Shown here: positions 32,161 to 42,300 of the stretch, piece after piece
How positions within the stretch are numbered: position 1 is the first letter of the stretch
Layout: each line of letters starts with the position of its first letter
DNA from: UBA2357 sp002344625
Lineage (GTDB): Bacteria > Pseudomonadota > Gammaproteobacteria > Burkholderiales > Rhodocyclaceae
Direction: 5' to 3'
NCBI GenBank assembly: GCA_937995335.1
Contig: CALKIH010000015.1
Span: 1 to 64,000 of the forward strand
DNA: 64,000 nucleotides
Program-made: the position numbers and the translations under genes
Notes under the pieces: model-generated
What the model was told of the DNA's origin: nothing
The model's input: only the letters and a program-made list of their open reading frames with translations
The model's database searches: none

Positions 32161-32583
32161 TCATCCACCGAGGCCGCCCACCTGCACCGCGACCGCCCCC
32201 GCCTGCGCGACGCGCGCATCGTCCGCCGCGCTGACGCCCGATACCCCCACGGCCCCCACTACCTGCCCCTCGACGACGATCGGGATGCCGCCTTCGAGCA
32301 TGCCGCCGATCGACGATACCGACAGGAAGGCCGTGCGCCCGCCGTTGATCATGTCCTCATAGGCCTTGGATTCGCGGCGGCCGAGCGCGGCGGCGCGCGC
32401 TTTTTCGATGCAGATATAGGCCGCCAGCGGCGCGCAGCCGTCAAGCCGCTCGAGCGCCAGCGGGTGGCCGCCGTCGTCGACCACCGCGACGGCAACCGCC
32501 CAGCCGTTCTGTCGTGCCTGGGCGACGGCGCCTCGCATGGCCTGCTCGACCTCGCTTTGTGTCAGTGAGGGCTTCAATTGCAT
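32161..32583 (-). CDS. glcG: GlcG/HbpS-type protein
   Basis: This 140-residue protein begins MQLKPSLTQSEVEQAMRGAV at 32583. It is a GlcG/HbpS-family protein: AVAVAVVDDGGHPLALERLD, FLSVSSIGGMLEGGIPIVVE and VVGAVGVSGVSAADDARVA are the conserved motifs. GlcG of E. coli lies in the glycolate operon with unknown function; HbpS relatives bind haem. The gene is monocistronic here, with an AT-rich promoter region upstream (32584-32650) carrying the inverted pair GTATT and AATAC, so it may answer to the neighbouring LysR protein. Confidence 0.9.
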   Translation of the reverse strand: MQLKPSLTQSEVEQAMRGAVAQARQNGWAVAVAVVDDGGHPLALERLDGCAPLAAYICIEKARAAALGRRESKAYEDMINGGRTAFLSVSSIGGMLEGGIPIVVEGQVVGAVGVSGVSAADDARVAQAGAVAVQVGGLGG

Positions 32584-32650
32584 CGTTTCCTCCAATCGGA
32601 AAAGTATTAAATGTATTGAATACGTCGCGGTGCGAAATCGCGGCTGTTGT

Positions 32651-33535
32651 TCAGCCGTTGATCGCCTGTTCGATCCAGTCGGCGAAGGCGGCGCATTCCC
32701 AGCGTTCGAGTACGCCGGGCCGCCAGCAGATGTAGTAACGGTGAGGCGAGGGCACGGTGCGCGCCGACAGCCGAACCAGCCGGCCGCTATCGAGCCACAT
32801 GTCCGCCAGCCGGGTGCGGGCGAGCACGACGCCGAAGCCGCTCGCGGCTGCGTCATAGATCAGCCCCAGGTCGTTGAACTGCATGCCGGCTTCGGGCTCG
32901 GGGCGCTTCGAACCGCAACTGGCGAACCAGGTGCTCCACGGCTCGAGCGGGCTGCGCAACAGGCGGGCGCGGGCGAAGAACTGCTCGGATTCGCAGTCGT
33001 CGAACGGGCCGCATTCCTTCAGGTAGCTGGGGCTGCAGGCCGGCACCACGGCTTCGTCGAGCACCATCCGGTGCTCGACATCGGCATAGCTACCGGCGCC
33101 GAAGCGGATCTCGAGGTCGGCCTCCTCGGCGGTGACGTCGAGCAACGGTATGGAGACCTGCAGGGTCAGCTCGATTTCCGGGTAGGCGTTGCGGAACAGT
33201 TCCAGCCGGGGCATCAGCAACTGGCGCGAAAACGTCGGCGTGACCGCGACGCGCAGGCGCGGGACGCGCCGGGACGCCGGCCCGGACGGCATCTGCTGCA
33301 GGGCGGCGAGGCCGGTGCGGACATTGGAGAGGTAGGCCTCGCCTTCCGGCGTGAGGCGGAAGTCGGCACGATCGAACACCCGGCAATCCAGAAAGGATTC
33401 GAGCTGGCGGATGCGGTGGCTGACCGCACTCGGGGTGACGCACAGCGCATCCGCCGCGCGCCCGGCATGGCGCAGGCGGGCCAGCGTCTCGAAGGTGAGC
33501 AGGCACTGTATCGGGGGAATGTGCTGTAGGGCCAT
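32651..33535 (-). CDS. LysR-type regulator, GcvA-like
   Basis: This 294-residue protein starts at 33535 (MALQHIPPIQCLLTFETLAR). The helix-turn-helix is at about residues 18-40 (LRHAGRAADALCVTPSAVSH), followed by the linker helix and RLTPEGEAYLSNVRTGLAAL, a GcvA-like arrangement. The effector domain contains LRVAVTPTFSRQLLMPRLEL and ADLEIRFGAGSYADVEHRMV, as in amino-acid and small organic-acid regulators. It stands between glcG and a second LysR gene, in the glycolate/glyoxylate region, so it may control one of these operons. The effector is unknown. Confidence 0.9.
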   Translation of the reverse strand: MALQHIPPIQCLLTFETLARLRHAGRAADALCVTPSAVSHRIRQLESFLDCRVFDRADFRLTPEGEAYLSNVRTGLAALQQMPSGPASRRVPRLRVAVTPTFSRQLLMPRLELFRNAYPEIELTLQVSIPLLDVTAEEADLEIRFGAGSYADVEHRMVLDEAVVPACSPSYLKECGPFDDCESEQFFARARLLRSPLEPWSTWFASCGSKRPEPEAGMQFNDLGLIYDAAASGFGVVLARTRLADMWLDSGRLVRLSARTVPSPHRYYICWRPGVLERWECAAFADWIEQAING

Positions 33536-33590
33536 GGTCGTCGCCGTTCCTTGCCTGGCTGCGTTCCGCCGCATGCCAGGTGTGCGCCTT

Positions 33591-34499
33591 CTAGGCGATG
33601 CCCGTCCACCACGCCGGCCCCAGATTCCCCTGTAGCCAGTCGATGAAACGATGGACCTTGGTGGGCACCAGGTTGGGGGAGGGGAAGACCGCGTGTACTT
33701 CCTGCGCCGGCAGCGACCAGTCCGCCAACAGGGGCTGGATGGCGCCACCCTTGATGGCCTTGTTGGCGACGTACCACGGCAGGATGGCGATGCCCATGCC
33801 GCCCTCGGTCGCCTCCAGCAGGGCCGACAGGCTGTTCGAGCGCAAGAAGCCTTTGACCGGCACCACGGCGACCTGGCTGTCCGGCCCGGTGAAATGCCAG
33901 CGCGCATCGCCCTGCACGGTCGTGTAGATCAGGGCGTCGTGTTCCGCCAGAGCCGCGGGCTGGGTGGGTGTGCCACGTCGTTCGAGATACTCGGGCGATG
34001 CCGCCACCACCCAGGGATTGATGCCCAGGTAGCGGGCGCCGAGTGTGGAGTCCGCCAGTCGCCCCATGCGGATCGCGACATCGACACCCTGCTCGATCAG
34101 ATTCACGAAGGGGTCCTCGAAGGTCAGATCGACCTGCAGCCTGGGGTTGAGCTGCATGAAGCGCATCACCAGCGGCGCCAGCACGCGCCGCCCGAAGGTG
34201 ACCGAAGTGTTGATCCGCAACCCGCCCTGCATCTGGGACTGCAGCAGGCTCGCCACGCTGTCGGCGTCTTCGATGTGATGGAGGATCAATTTGCATTTCT
34301 CGTAATACAGCATCCCGACCTCGGTAGGTGTGACGCCATGGGTCGAGCGGTGCAGCAGGCGCGCGCCGAGCTGTTTCTCCATGTATGCGACTTGCTTCGT
34401 CGCCGACGGCTGGCCGATACCGAGATCGGCCGCCGCCTTGCTGAACGAGCCCAGGTCCACGACGCGGACGAAGAGGCGAATCGATTGGATGCGGTCCAT
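33591..34499 (-). CDS. LysR-type regulator divergent from gcl
   Basis: This 302-residue protein begins MDRIQSIRLFVRVVDLGSFS, with the helix-turn-helix in KAAADLGIGQPSATKQVAY (about 21-39). It belongs to the CrgA/AphB-like branch: TFEDPFVNLIEQGVDVAIRM, GARYLGINPWVVAASPEYLE, and a C-terminal FIDWLQGNLGPAWW. It is transcribed away from gcl with 139 bp between the starts, the classical layout for a LysR regulator of the adjacent operon, and a T-N11-A palindrome lies in that gap (34535-34551). It is probably the activator of gcl-hyi-glxR-ttuD-pyk-eno. The inducer could be glyoxylate or tartronate semialdehyde; that is inference. Confidence 0.92.
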   Translation of the reverse strand: MDRIQSIRLFVRVVDLGSFSKAAADLGIGQPSATKQVAYMEKQLGARLLHRSTHGVTPTEVGMLYYEKCKLILHHIEDADSVASLLQSQMQGGLRINTSVTFGRRVLAPLVMRFMQLNPRLQVDLTFEDPFVNLIEQGVDVAIRMGRLADSTLGARYLGINPWVVAASPEYLERRGTPTQPAALAEHDALIYTTVQGDARWHFTGPDSQVAVVPVKGFLRSNSLSALLEATEGGMGIAILPWYVANKAIKGGAIQPLLADWSLPAQEVHAVFPSPNLVPTKVHRFIDWLQGNLGPAWWTGIA

Positions 34500-34534
34500 G
34501 TGCGCCAGTAAGCCATATTTCAGCGGCGAGGGCC

Positions 34535-34551
34535 TATTCCATCAGGGAATA
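34535..34551. promoter_or_regulatory. LysR-type operator between the LysR gene and gcl
   Basis: TATTCCATCAGGGAATA is a perfect inverted repeat (6-bp arms, 5-bp centre) and contains the T-N11-A core of LysR binding sites. It is 35 bp from the LysR start and about 88 bp from the gcl start, suitable for autoregulation and activation of gcl. Confidence 0.65.
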
Positions 34552-34638
34552 AGCGAAATGCGCGAGATGCGTCTTCCACGCAGCCGCCACCTTCGCAATC
34601 ATTCGCTCCGAACCCAGGTTGCGATACAGGAGACGTCA

Positions 34639-36435
<1,797 letters not shown>

Positions 36436-36479
36436 GGCACTTTGCCGAATCCCCATTCAACATTCAGGAGACATCCCCT

Positions 36480-37259
36480 ATGCCACGCTTTGCCGCCAAC
36501 CTCACCATGCTGTTCAACGAGGTACCGTTTCTGGGCCGCTTCGAGCGCGCCGCCCAGGCGGGCTTCACCGCGGTCGAATTTCTCTTCCCCTATGCCTGGA
36601 CGCCGGCCGAGATCCGGCAGCGCCTCGACGCCCACGGGTTGAAACTGGTCCTGCACAACCTGCCGGCCGGCGACTGGGAAGCCGGCGAGCGTGGCATCGC
36701 CTGCCACCCGGACCGCGTCGACCAATTTCGCGCCGGCGTCGCCCGGGCCATCGAATATGCACAGGTGCTCGGCGTGCCGCAGCTCAACTGTCTGGCCGGC
36801 AAGGCGCCGGCCGGGGTTTCGGCCGAAGTACTGCGGCAGACCTTCATCGCCAACCTGCGCCACGCGGCGGCCGAGCTGAAGCAGGCCGGCCTGAAGCTGC
36901 TGATCGAACCGATCAACATCTTCGACATCCCCGGTTTCTACCTCAGCCGCACGGATCAGGCGCTCGCCATCCTCGACGAAGTCGGTGCCGACAATGCCTT
37001 CGTCCAGTACGACATTTACCACGCCCAGCGCATGGAAGGCGAGCTGGCGGCGACGGTGGAGAAGCACCTGGCGCGCATCGGCCACATCCAGCTCGCCGAC
37101 AACCCCGGGCGCAACGAACCGGGCACGGGCGAGATCAACTACGGCTTCCTCTTCGCCCACCTCGACCGCATCGGCTACGACGGCTGGATCGGCTGCGAGT
37201 ACAAGCCGGCGGCCACGACCGAAGCCGGCCTCGGCTGGCGCCAGCGCCTCGCCGGCTGA
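36480..37259 (+). CDS. hyi: Hydroxypyruvate isomerase
   Basis: This 259-residue TIM-barrel enzyme interconverts hydroxypyruvate and tartronate semialdehyde. It begins MPRFAANLTMLFNEVPFLGR and shows the family motifs ERAAQAGFTAVEFLFPYAW, LNCLAGKAPAGVSAEV, the metal/catalytic glutamates in LLIEPINIFDIPGFYL, and GWIGCEYKPAATTEAGLGWR. The length equals E. coli Hyi (258). It follows gcl by 44 bp with a GGAGA ribosome site and precedes glxR, the standard gcl-hyi-glxR order. Confidence 0.96.
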   Translation: MPRFAANLTMLFNEVPFLGRFERAAQAGFTAVEFLFPYAWTPAEIRQRLDAHGLKLVLHNLPAGDWEAGERGIACHPDRVDQFRAGVARAIEYAQVLGVPQLNCLAGKAPAGVSAEVLRQTFIANLRHAAAELKQAGLKLLIEPINIFDIPGFYLSRTDQALAILDEVGADNAFVQYDIYHAQRMEGELAATVEKHLARIGHIQLADNPGRNEPGTGEINYGFLFAHLDRIGYDGWIGCEYKPAATTEAGLGWRQRLAG

Positions 37260-37288
37260 CCCCACAACTCATCAAGGAACACAAGATC

Positions 37289-38200
37289 ATGAATGCACCA
37301 CAATCCCTGAAGATCGGCTTCGTCGGCCTCGGCATCATGGGCGCGCCGATGGCGGGCCACCTGATCGCAGCCGGGCATCAGCTGTATGTCTTCACCCTGG
37401 GCAAATATCCGCAATCCATCGTCGAGAGCAGCGCCACGCAGTGCGCTTCGGCACGCGACGTGGCCGAGCGCGCCGACATCGTCTTCACCATGGTGCCGGA
37501 CACCCCGGACGTGGAAGCGGCGCTGTTCGGCGCAGACGGCATCGCCGCCGGCCTGGTCAAGGGCAAGACCGTGGTGGACATGAGCTCGATCTCGCCCATC
37601 GCCACCAAGGTCTTCGCCAAACGGATCGAGGCGCTGGGCTGCGACTACCTGGATGCACCCGTGTCGGGCGGCGAAGTGGGGGCGAAGAGCGCCACGCTGT
37701 CCATCATGGTGGGCGGCAGCGAGGCGGTGTTCGACCGCATCAGGCCGCTGTTCGAGCTGATGGGCAAGAACATCACCCGGGTAGGCCGCAACGGCGACGG
37801 GCAGACCGCCAAGGTGGCCAACCAGATCATCGTCGCGCTGAACATCGAGGCCGTCGGCGAAGCCTTGCTGTTCGCCGCCCGCGCCGGCGCCGACCCGGCC
37901 AGGGTGCGCGAGGCGCTGATGGGCGGTTTCGCCTCGTCGAGGATCCTCGAAGTGCATGGCGAACGCATGGTGAAGCGCAACTTCGACCCGGGCTTCCGCA
38001 TCGAGCTGCACCAGAAGGATCTCAACCTCGCCCTCTCCAGCGCCCGCGCGCTGGGCGTGTCGCTGCCCAATACCGCTACCGCGCAGGAATTGTTCAACGC
38101 CTGCGCCGCGCACGGCGGCAAGGCCTGGGACCACTCGGCGATGGTGCGCGCGCTGGAAAAACTGGCGAACTTCGAGATCGGCCAGAAGGCGACGGCCTGA
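37289..38200 (+). CDS. glxR: Tartronate semialdehyde reductase
   Basis: This 303-residue member of the beta-hydroxyacid dehydrogenases reduces tartronate semialdehyde to D-glycerate with NAD(P)H. The Rossmann motif GFVGLGIMGAPMAGHL lies near residue 11, the substrate-binding loop is DAPVSGGEVGAKSATLSIMV, and the catalytic lysine is in NGDGQTAKVANQIIVALNIE. Length is normal (about 292-300). The gene is 29 bp after hyi and 20 bp before ttuD. It completes the two-step route from glyoxylate to glycerate. Confidence 0.96.
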   Translation: MNAPQSLKIGFVGLGIMGAPMAGHLIAAGHQLYVFTLGKYPQSIVESSATQCASARDVAERADIVFTMVPDTPDVEAALFGADGIAAGLVKGKTVVDMSSISPIATKVFAKRIEALGCDYLDAPVSGGEVGAKSATLSIMVGGSEAVFDRIRPLFELMGKNITRVGRNGDGQTAKVANQIIVALNIEAVGEALLFAARAGADPARVREALMGGFASSRILEVHGERMVKRNFDPGFRIELHQKDLNLALSSARALGVSLPNTATAQELFNACAAHGGKAWDHSAMVRALEKLANFEIGQKATA

Positions 38201-38220
38201 ATCCGGCTGTGGATACCGCT

Positions 38221-39516
38221 ATGAGCCACCCTTCCACCGAAGCGCCGCGCGAGCTGCTGCGGCGCATGTTCGACGCGGCGATCGCCAGCGCCCAGCCGGC
38301 GCTGTGCGTTCCGCCCCATCTGCCGTCCCCGCCGCGCGGCCGGCTCGTCGTCATCGGCGCCGGCAAGGCCTCGGCGGCGATGGCGCGCGCGGTCGAGACG
38401 CACTGGCCGGGCCCGCTGTCGGGCCTGGTGGTGACGCGCTACGGCTACGCCGTGCCGTGCGAGCGCATCGAGATCGTCGAAGCCGCGCATCCGGTGCCGG
38501 ACGCCGCCGGCCTCGCCGCCGCCGAACGCATGCTCGGCCTGGTGCGGGGCCTGAGCGCCGACGATCTGGTGCTGTGCCTGATCTCCGGCGGTGGCTCGGC
38601 GCTGCTGCCGCTGCCCGCCGCCGGCCTGACCCTGGAAGACAAGCAGGTGGTGAGCCGCGCCCTGCTCAAGTCCGGCGCCACCATCGGCGAGATCAACTGC
38701 GTGCGCCGCCACCTGTCGGCGATCAAGGGCGGACGATTGGCCGCCGCCTGCCATCCGGCGCGGGTGCTGACCCTGCTGATCTCCGACGTGCCCGGCGACA
38801 GCCCGGTCGACATCGCCTCGGGGCCGACCGTCGGCGACCCCACCACCTGTGCCGACGCGCTGGCCATCGTGCGCCGCTACGGCATCGAACTGCCGGCGGC
38901 GGTGCGCGAGCTGCTGGAAAGCGGGCGCGGCGAATCGGTCAAGCCTGACGACCCGCGCCTCGCCGGCGCCGGGTGGCGCATGGTCGCGGCGTCGCAACTG
39001 GCGCTGGAGGCCGCGGCCGCAGTGGCGCGGCAGGCCGGCTACGCGGCCCACATCCTCGGCGACGCGCTCGAGGGTGAGGCGCGCGACGTCGGCAAGGTGC
39101 TGGGCGGCCTGGCACTGCACAGCGCCCGGCGCGGCCAGCCGTTCTTGCCGCCCTGCGTGCTGCTGTCCGGCGGCGAGACCACGGTGACGGTGCGCGGCAG
39201 CGGACGCGGCGGGCGCAACGTCGAGTTCCTGCTGTCGCTGGCGCTGACCCTCGGCGGCGAGCCGCGCATCCACGCGCTGGCCGGCGACACCGATGGCGTG
39301 GACGGCCAGGAGGAGGTCGCCGGCGCCGTGCTCGCCCCCGACACCCTGGCGCGCGCCTGGGCGCAGGGCCTGCGCCCGCAGGACCGGCTCGCCGACAACG
39401 ACGGCCACGGTTTCTTCGGCGCGCTCGGCGACGCCGTGATCACCGGTCCGACGCTGACCAACGTAAACGATTTCCGCGCCATCCTGATCGAGGCTGGTGC
39501 AACAGGGGCAAAGTGA
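38221..39516 (+). CDS. ttuD: Glycerate 2-kinase (MOFRL family)
   Basis: This 431-residue enzyme (TtuD/GckA) phosphorylates D-glycerate at position 2. It starts at 38221 (MSHPSTEAPRELLRRMFDAA). N-terminal glycerate kinase domain: LVVIGAGKASAAMARAVE, LCLISGGGSALLPLPAAGL, INCVRRHLSAIKGGRLAA, SDVPGDSPVDIASGPTVGDP. C-terminal MOFRL domain: VLLSGGETTVTVRGSG, GRNVEFLLSLAL, AGDTDGVDG. Family members make 2-phosphoglycerate, which is the substrate of the enolase encoded two genes downstream. The stop overlaps a possible GTG start of pyk. Confidence 0.95.
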   Translation: MSHPSTEAPRELLRRMFDAAIASAQPALCVPPHLPSPPRGRLVVIGAGKASAAMARAVETHWPGPLSGLVVTRYGYAVPCERIEIVEAAHPVPDAAGLAAAERMLGLVRGLSADDLVLCLISGGGSALLPLPAAGLTLEDKQVVSRALLKSGATIGEINCVRRHLSAIKGGRLAAACHPARVLTLLISDVPGDSPVDIASGPTVGDPTTCADALAIVRRYGIELPAAVRELLESGRGESVKPDDPRLAGAGWRMVAASQLALEAAAAVARQAGYAAHILGDALEGEARDVGKVLGGLALHSARRGQPFLPPCVLLSGGETTVTVRGSGRGGRNVEFLLSLALTLGGEPRIHALAGDTDGVDGQEEVAGAVLAPDTLARAWAQGLRPQDRLADNDGHGFFGALGDAVITGPTLTNVNDFRAILIEAGATGAK

Positions 39517-39518
39517 AC

Positions 39519-40937
39519 ATGCGCAGAACCCGAAACGCCAAGATCGTCGCCACCCTGGGACCGGCCAGCAGCGACGCCGACATCGTCCGCCAGCTGTTCG
39601 TCGCCGGGGTGGATGTGTTCCGTCTCAACTTCAGCCACGGCAGCACCGACGACCACCGCGCGCGCTTCGCCGTGCTGCGCGCGCTGGAACAGGAAACCGG
39701 CCGCCCGGTCGGCATCCTGGCCGACCTGCAGGGCCCCAAGCTGCGTGTCGGCACCTTTGCCGGCGGTCCGGTGCACCTGGCCGCGGGGCAGCCCTTCCGC
39801 CTCGATCTCGACCCGGCGCCGGGCGACGAAAAGCGCGCCAACCTGCCGCATCCGGAAATCTTCGCCGCGCTGGTGTCGGGCACCGAGCTGCTGCTCGACG
39901 ACGGCAAGCTGCGCCTGGTGGTGGAGCGCTGCGGTGCCGACTTCGCCGAAACCACGGTGGCGGTGGGCGGGCGGCTGTCCGAGCGCAAGGGCGTCAACGT
40001 GCCGGGCGTGGTGCTGCCGATCGGCGCGCTCACCGCCAAGGACCGCCGCGACCTGGCACTGGCGCTGGAACTGGGCGCCGACTGGATCGCGCTGTCCTTC
40101 GTGCAGCGGCCCGAGGACGTCGCCGAGGCGCGGCAGCTCATCGCCGGCCGCGCCGCCATCGTCTCCAAGCTGGAGAAGCCTTCGGCGGTGGCGCAGCTCG
40201 ACGAGATCGTCGCGCTGTCCGACGCGGTGATGGTGGCGCGCGGCGACCTCGGTGTGGAACTGCCGGCCGAGCAGGTGCCGGCGATCCAGAAGCGCGCGGT
40301 GCGCGCCTGCCGCCGCCTGGGCAAGCCGGTGATCGTGGCCACGCAGATGCTCGAATCGATGATCGACAACCCGGTGCCGACCCGCGCCGAAGCGTCCGAC
40401 GTTGCCACTGCCATCTACGACGGCGCCGACGCGGTGATGCTGTCGGCCGAATCCGCCGCCGGCAAGTACCCGATTGCCGCGGTGTCGATGATGGACCGCA
40501 TCATCCGCGAGGTGGAGAGCGACCCGCTGCAGCGCCAGTTGATCGACGCCTCGCACAGCGCGGCGCGGCCGGGCGGCGACGTCGCCGAGGCGATCTGCTG
40601 CGCGATGCGCCGGGCGGTCGCGCTGCTGCCGGCGGTCGCCATCGTCTGCTATACCAGTTCCGGCCACACCAGCCTGCGCGCGGCGCGCGAGCGCCCGGAG
40701 TCGCCGGTGCTGAGCCTGACCCCGAACATCGCCACCGCCCGCCGCCTGGCGCTGGTCTGGGGCGTCCATGCGGTGCACATCGACGGCGTGCAGGACGTGG
40801 ACGGGATGACCGCGCTCGCCTGCGACGCGGCCCGGCGCGAAGGCTTCGCCGCGGCCGGCCAGACCATCGTCGCCATCGCCGGCGTGCCCTTCGGCGCCGC
40901 CGGCACGACCAATCTGATGCGCATCGCGGTCGTGTAG
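39519..40937 (+). CDS. pyk: Pyruvate kinase
   Basis: This enzyme converts PEP and ADP to pyruvate and ATP. I take the ATG at 39519 (MRRTRNAKIVATLGPASSDA), 472 residues; a GTG at 39513 overlapping the ttuD stop is possible. Signatures: VDVFRLNFSHGS, the catalytic lysine in IVSKLEKPSAVAQLDEI, the Mg-site VARGDLGVELPAEQVPAIQK and QMLESMIDNPVPTRAE. The C-terminal regulatory domain is present. It is probably a pathway-specific paralogue of the housekeeping enzyme, because it is embedded in the glyoxylate operon and couples to ttuD and eno. Confidence 0.95.
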   Translation: MRRTRNAKIVATLGPASSDADIVRQLFVAGVDVFRLNFSHGSTDDHRARFAVLRALEQETGRPVGILADLQGPKLRVGTFAGGPVHLAAGQPFRLDLDPAPGDEKRANLPHPEIFAALVSGTELLLDDGKLRLVVERCGADFAETTVAVGGRLSERKGVNVPGVVLPIGALTAKDRRDLALALELGADWIALSFVQRPEDVAEARQLIAGRAAIVSKLEKPSAVAQLDEIVALSDAVMVARGDLGVELPAEQVPAIQKRAVRACRRLGKPVIVATQMLESMIDNPVPTRAEASDVATAIYDGADAVMLSAESAAGKYPIAAVSMMDRIIREVESDPLQRQLIDASHSAARPGGDVAEAICCAMRRAVALLPAVAIVCYTSSGHTSLRAARERPESPVLSLTPNIATARRLALVWGVHAVHIDGVQDVDGMTALACDAARREGFAAAGQTIVAIAGVPFGAAGTTNLMRIAVV

Positions 40938-40979
40938 CGCGTCCCCGATGATTTACGCATCCTCGCAAGGAAGGTTCCA

Positions 40980-42269
40980 ATGACTGCCATCACCAACGTA
41001 TGCGGATTCGAGATCCTCGATTCGCGCGGTAATCCCACTGTCGCCGCAGAGGTGACGCTCGCCTCCGGGGCGAGCGGCCTGGCCGCCGTTCCGTCGGGCG
41101 CGTCGACCGGCTCGCGCGAGGCGATCGAACTGCGCGACGGCGACGCCGGACGATACGGTGGCAAGGGCGTGCTGTGCGCGGTCGGCCATGTCAACGGCGA
41201 ACTGCGCGAAGCGCTCCTCGGGTTCGATGCCGACGACCAGGCCGGTCTCGATGCCCGCCTGATCGCGGCCGACGGCACCCCGGACAAGGGCCGCCTTGGC
41301 GCGAACGCGCTGCTGGCCGTGTCGCTGGCCGCGGCCAGGGCCGCCGCGCGCGACGCGGACGTTCCCCTCTACCGTCGCTTCGGATTGACGGAAGGGTTCG
41401 AGTTGCCGGTGCCGATGATGAACATCATCAACGGCGGCGCCCACGCCGACAACAACGTCGACATCCAGGAATTCATGATCCTGCCCGCGGCGGCCCCCAG
41501 TTTCGCCGAGGCGCTGCGCTGGGGCACGGAGGTGTTTCACGCCCTCAAGGCGCACCTGCGGGCGTCCGGATTGACGACCGCGACCGGCGACGAAGGCGGC
41601 TTCGCGCCCGATCTGCCGTCCAACGCGGCGGCGCTCGAAGCGATCCTGAAAGCGATCGAAACCGCCGGCTTCGTCGCCGGGCGGGACATCTGGCTGGGCC
41701 TGGACGTGGCCAGTTCCGAATTCCATGTCGACGGGCATTACGTGCTGGCCGCGGAGGACCGGCGCTTCGACTCGGCGCAATTCACCGCCTGGCTCGCCGA
41801 CCTCGTGCGGCAATATCCCATCATCTCGATTGAGGACGGGATGGCCGAGGGCGACTGGCAGGGGTGGAAACTGCTGACCGAGGCGCTGGGCGACCGGGTC
41901 CAGCTGGTCGGCGACGATCTCTTCGTGACCGACACGCGCGTCCTGGCGCACGGTATCGCCGAAGGCGTCGCCAACGCCATTCTGATCAAACCCAACCAGG
42001 TCGGCACCCTCACCGAGACGCTCGCCGCCATCCGGCTCGCCGGCGAGCACGGCTACGCGGCGGTGGTGTCGCACCGTTCCGGCGAAACCGAAGACACGAC
42101 GATCGCGGATCTCGCGGTCGGCACCACCGCCAGCCAGATCAAGACCGGCTCGCTGTGCCGCTCGGACCGGGTCGCGAAATACAACCGGCTGCTGGCGATC
42201 GAGCGCGAACTGGCCGGACAGGCGGTCTATGCGGGCCTGGCGGCCTTCACCGGCATCATCCGGCGTTGA
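40980..42269 (+). CDS. eno: Enolase
   Basis: This 429-residue enolase dehydrates 2-phosphoglycerate to PEP. It starts at 40980 (MTAITNVCGFEILDSRGNPT) with an AAGGAAGG ribosome site. Conserved elements: SGASTGSREAIELRD, MMNIINGGAHADNNVDIQEF, ATGDEGGFAPDL, the catalytic lysine in ILIKPNQVGTLTET, and VVSHRSGETEDTTIADLAV. In most betaproteobacteria the housekeeping eno lies next to pyrG, so this copy at the end of the glyoxylate operon is likely an additional one. Its substrate comes straight from TtuD. Confidence 0.95.
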   Translation: MTAITNVCGFEILDSRGNPTVAAEVTLASGASGLAAVPSGASTGSREAIELRDGDAGRYGGKGVLCAVGHVNGELREALLGFDADDQAGLDARLIAADGTPDKGRLGANALLAVSLAAARAAARDADVPLYRRFGLTEGFELPVPMMNIINGGAHADNNVDIQEFMILPAAAPSFAEALRWGTEVFHALKAHLRASGLTTATGDEGGFAPDLPSNAAALEAILKAIETAGFVAGRDIWLGLDVASSEFHVDGHYVLAAEDRRFDSAQFTAWLADLVRQYPIISIEDGMAEGDWQGWKLLTEALGDRVQLVGDDLFVTDTRVLAHGIAEGVANAILIKPNQVGTLTETLAAIRLAGEHGYAAVVSHRSGETEDTTIADLAVGTTASQIKTGSLCRSDRVAKYNRLLAIERELAGQAVYAGLAAFTGIIRR

Positions 42270-42300
42270 GGCGCCGGGGTGTGAGCGACCGGCGTCGGCG

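Noticed and set aside
36985..38220. A long frame fused in front of ttuD
   Set aside because: It overlaps hyi and glxR out of frame; the ATG at 38221 gives the normal kinase length.
42270..42300. Terminator between eno and the convergent flavoenzyme gene
   Set aside because: CGCCGG/CCGGCG could pair, but no T-run is present on either strand.
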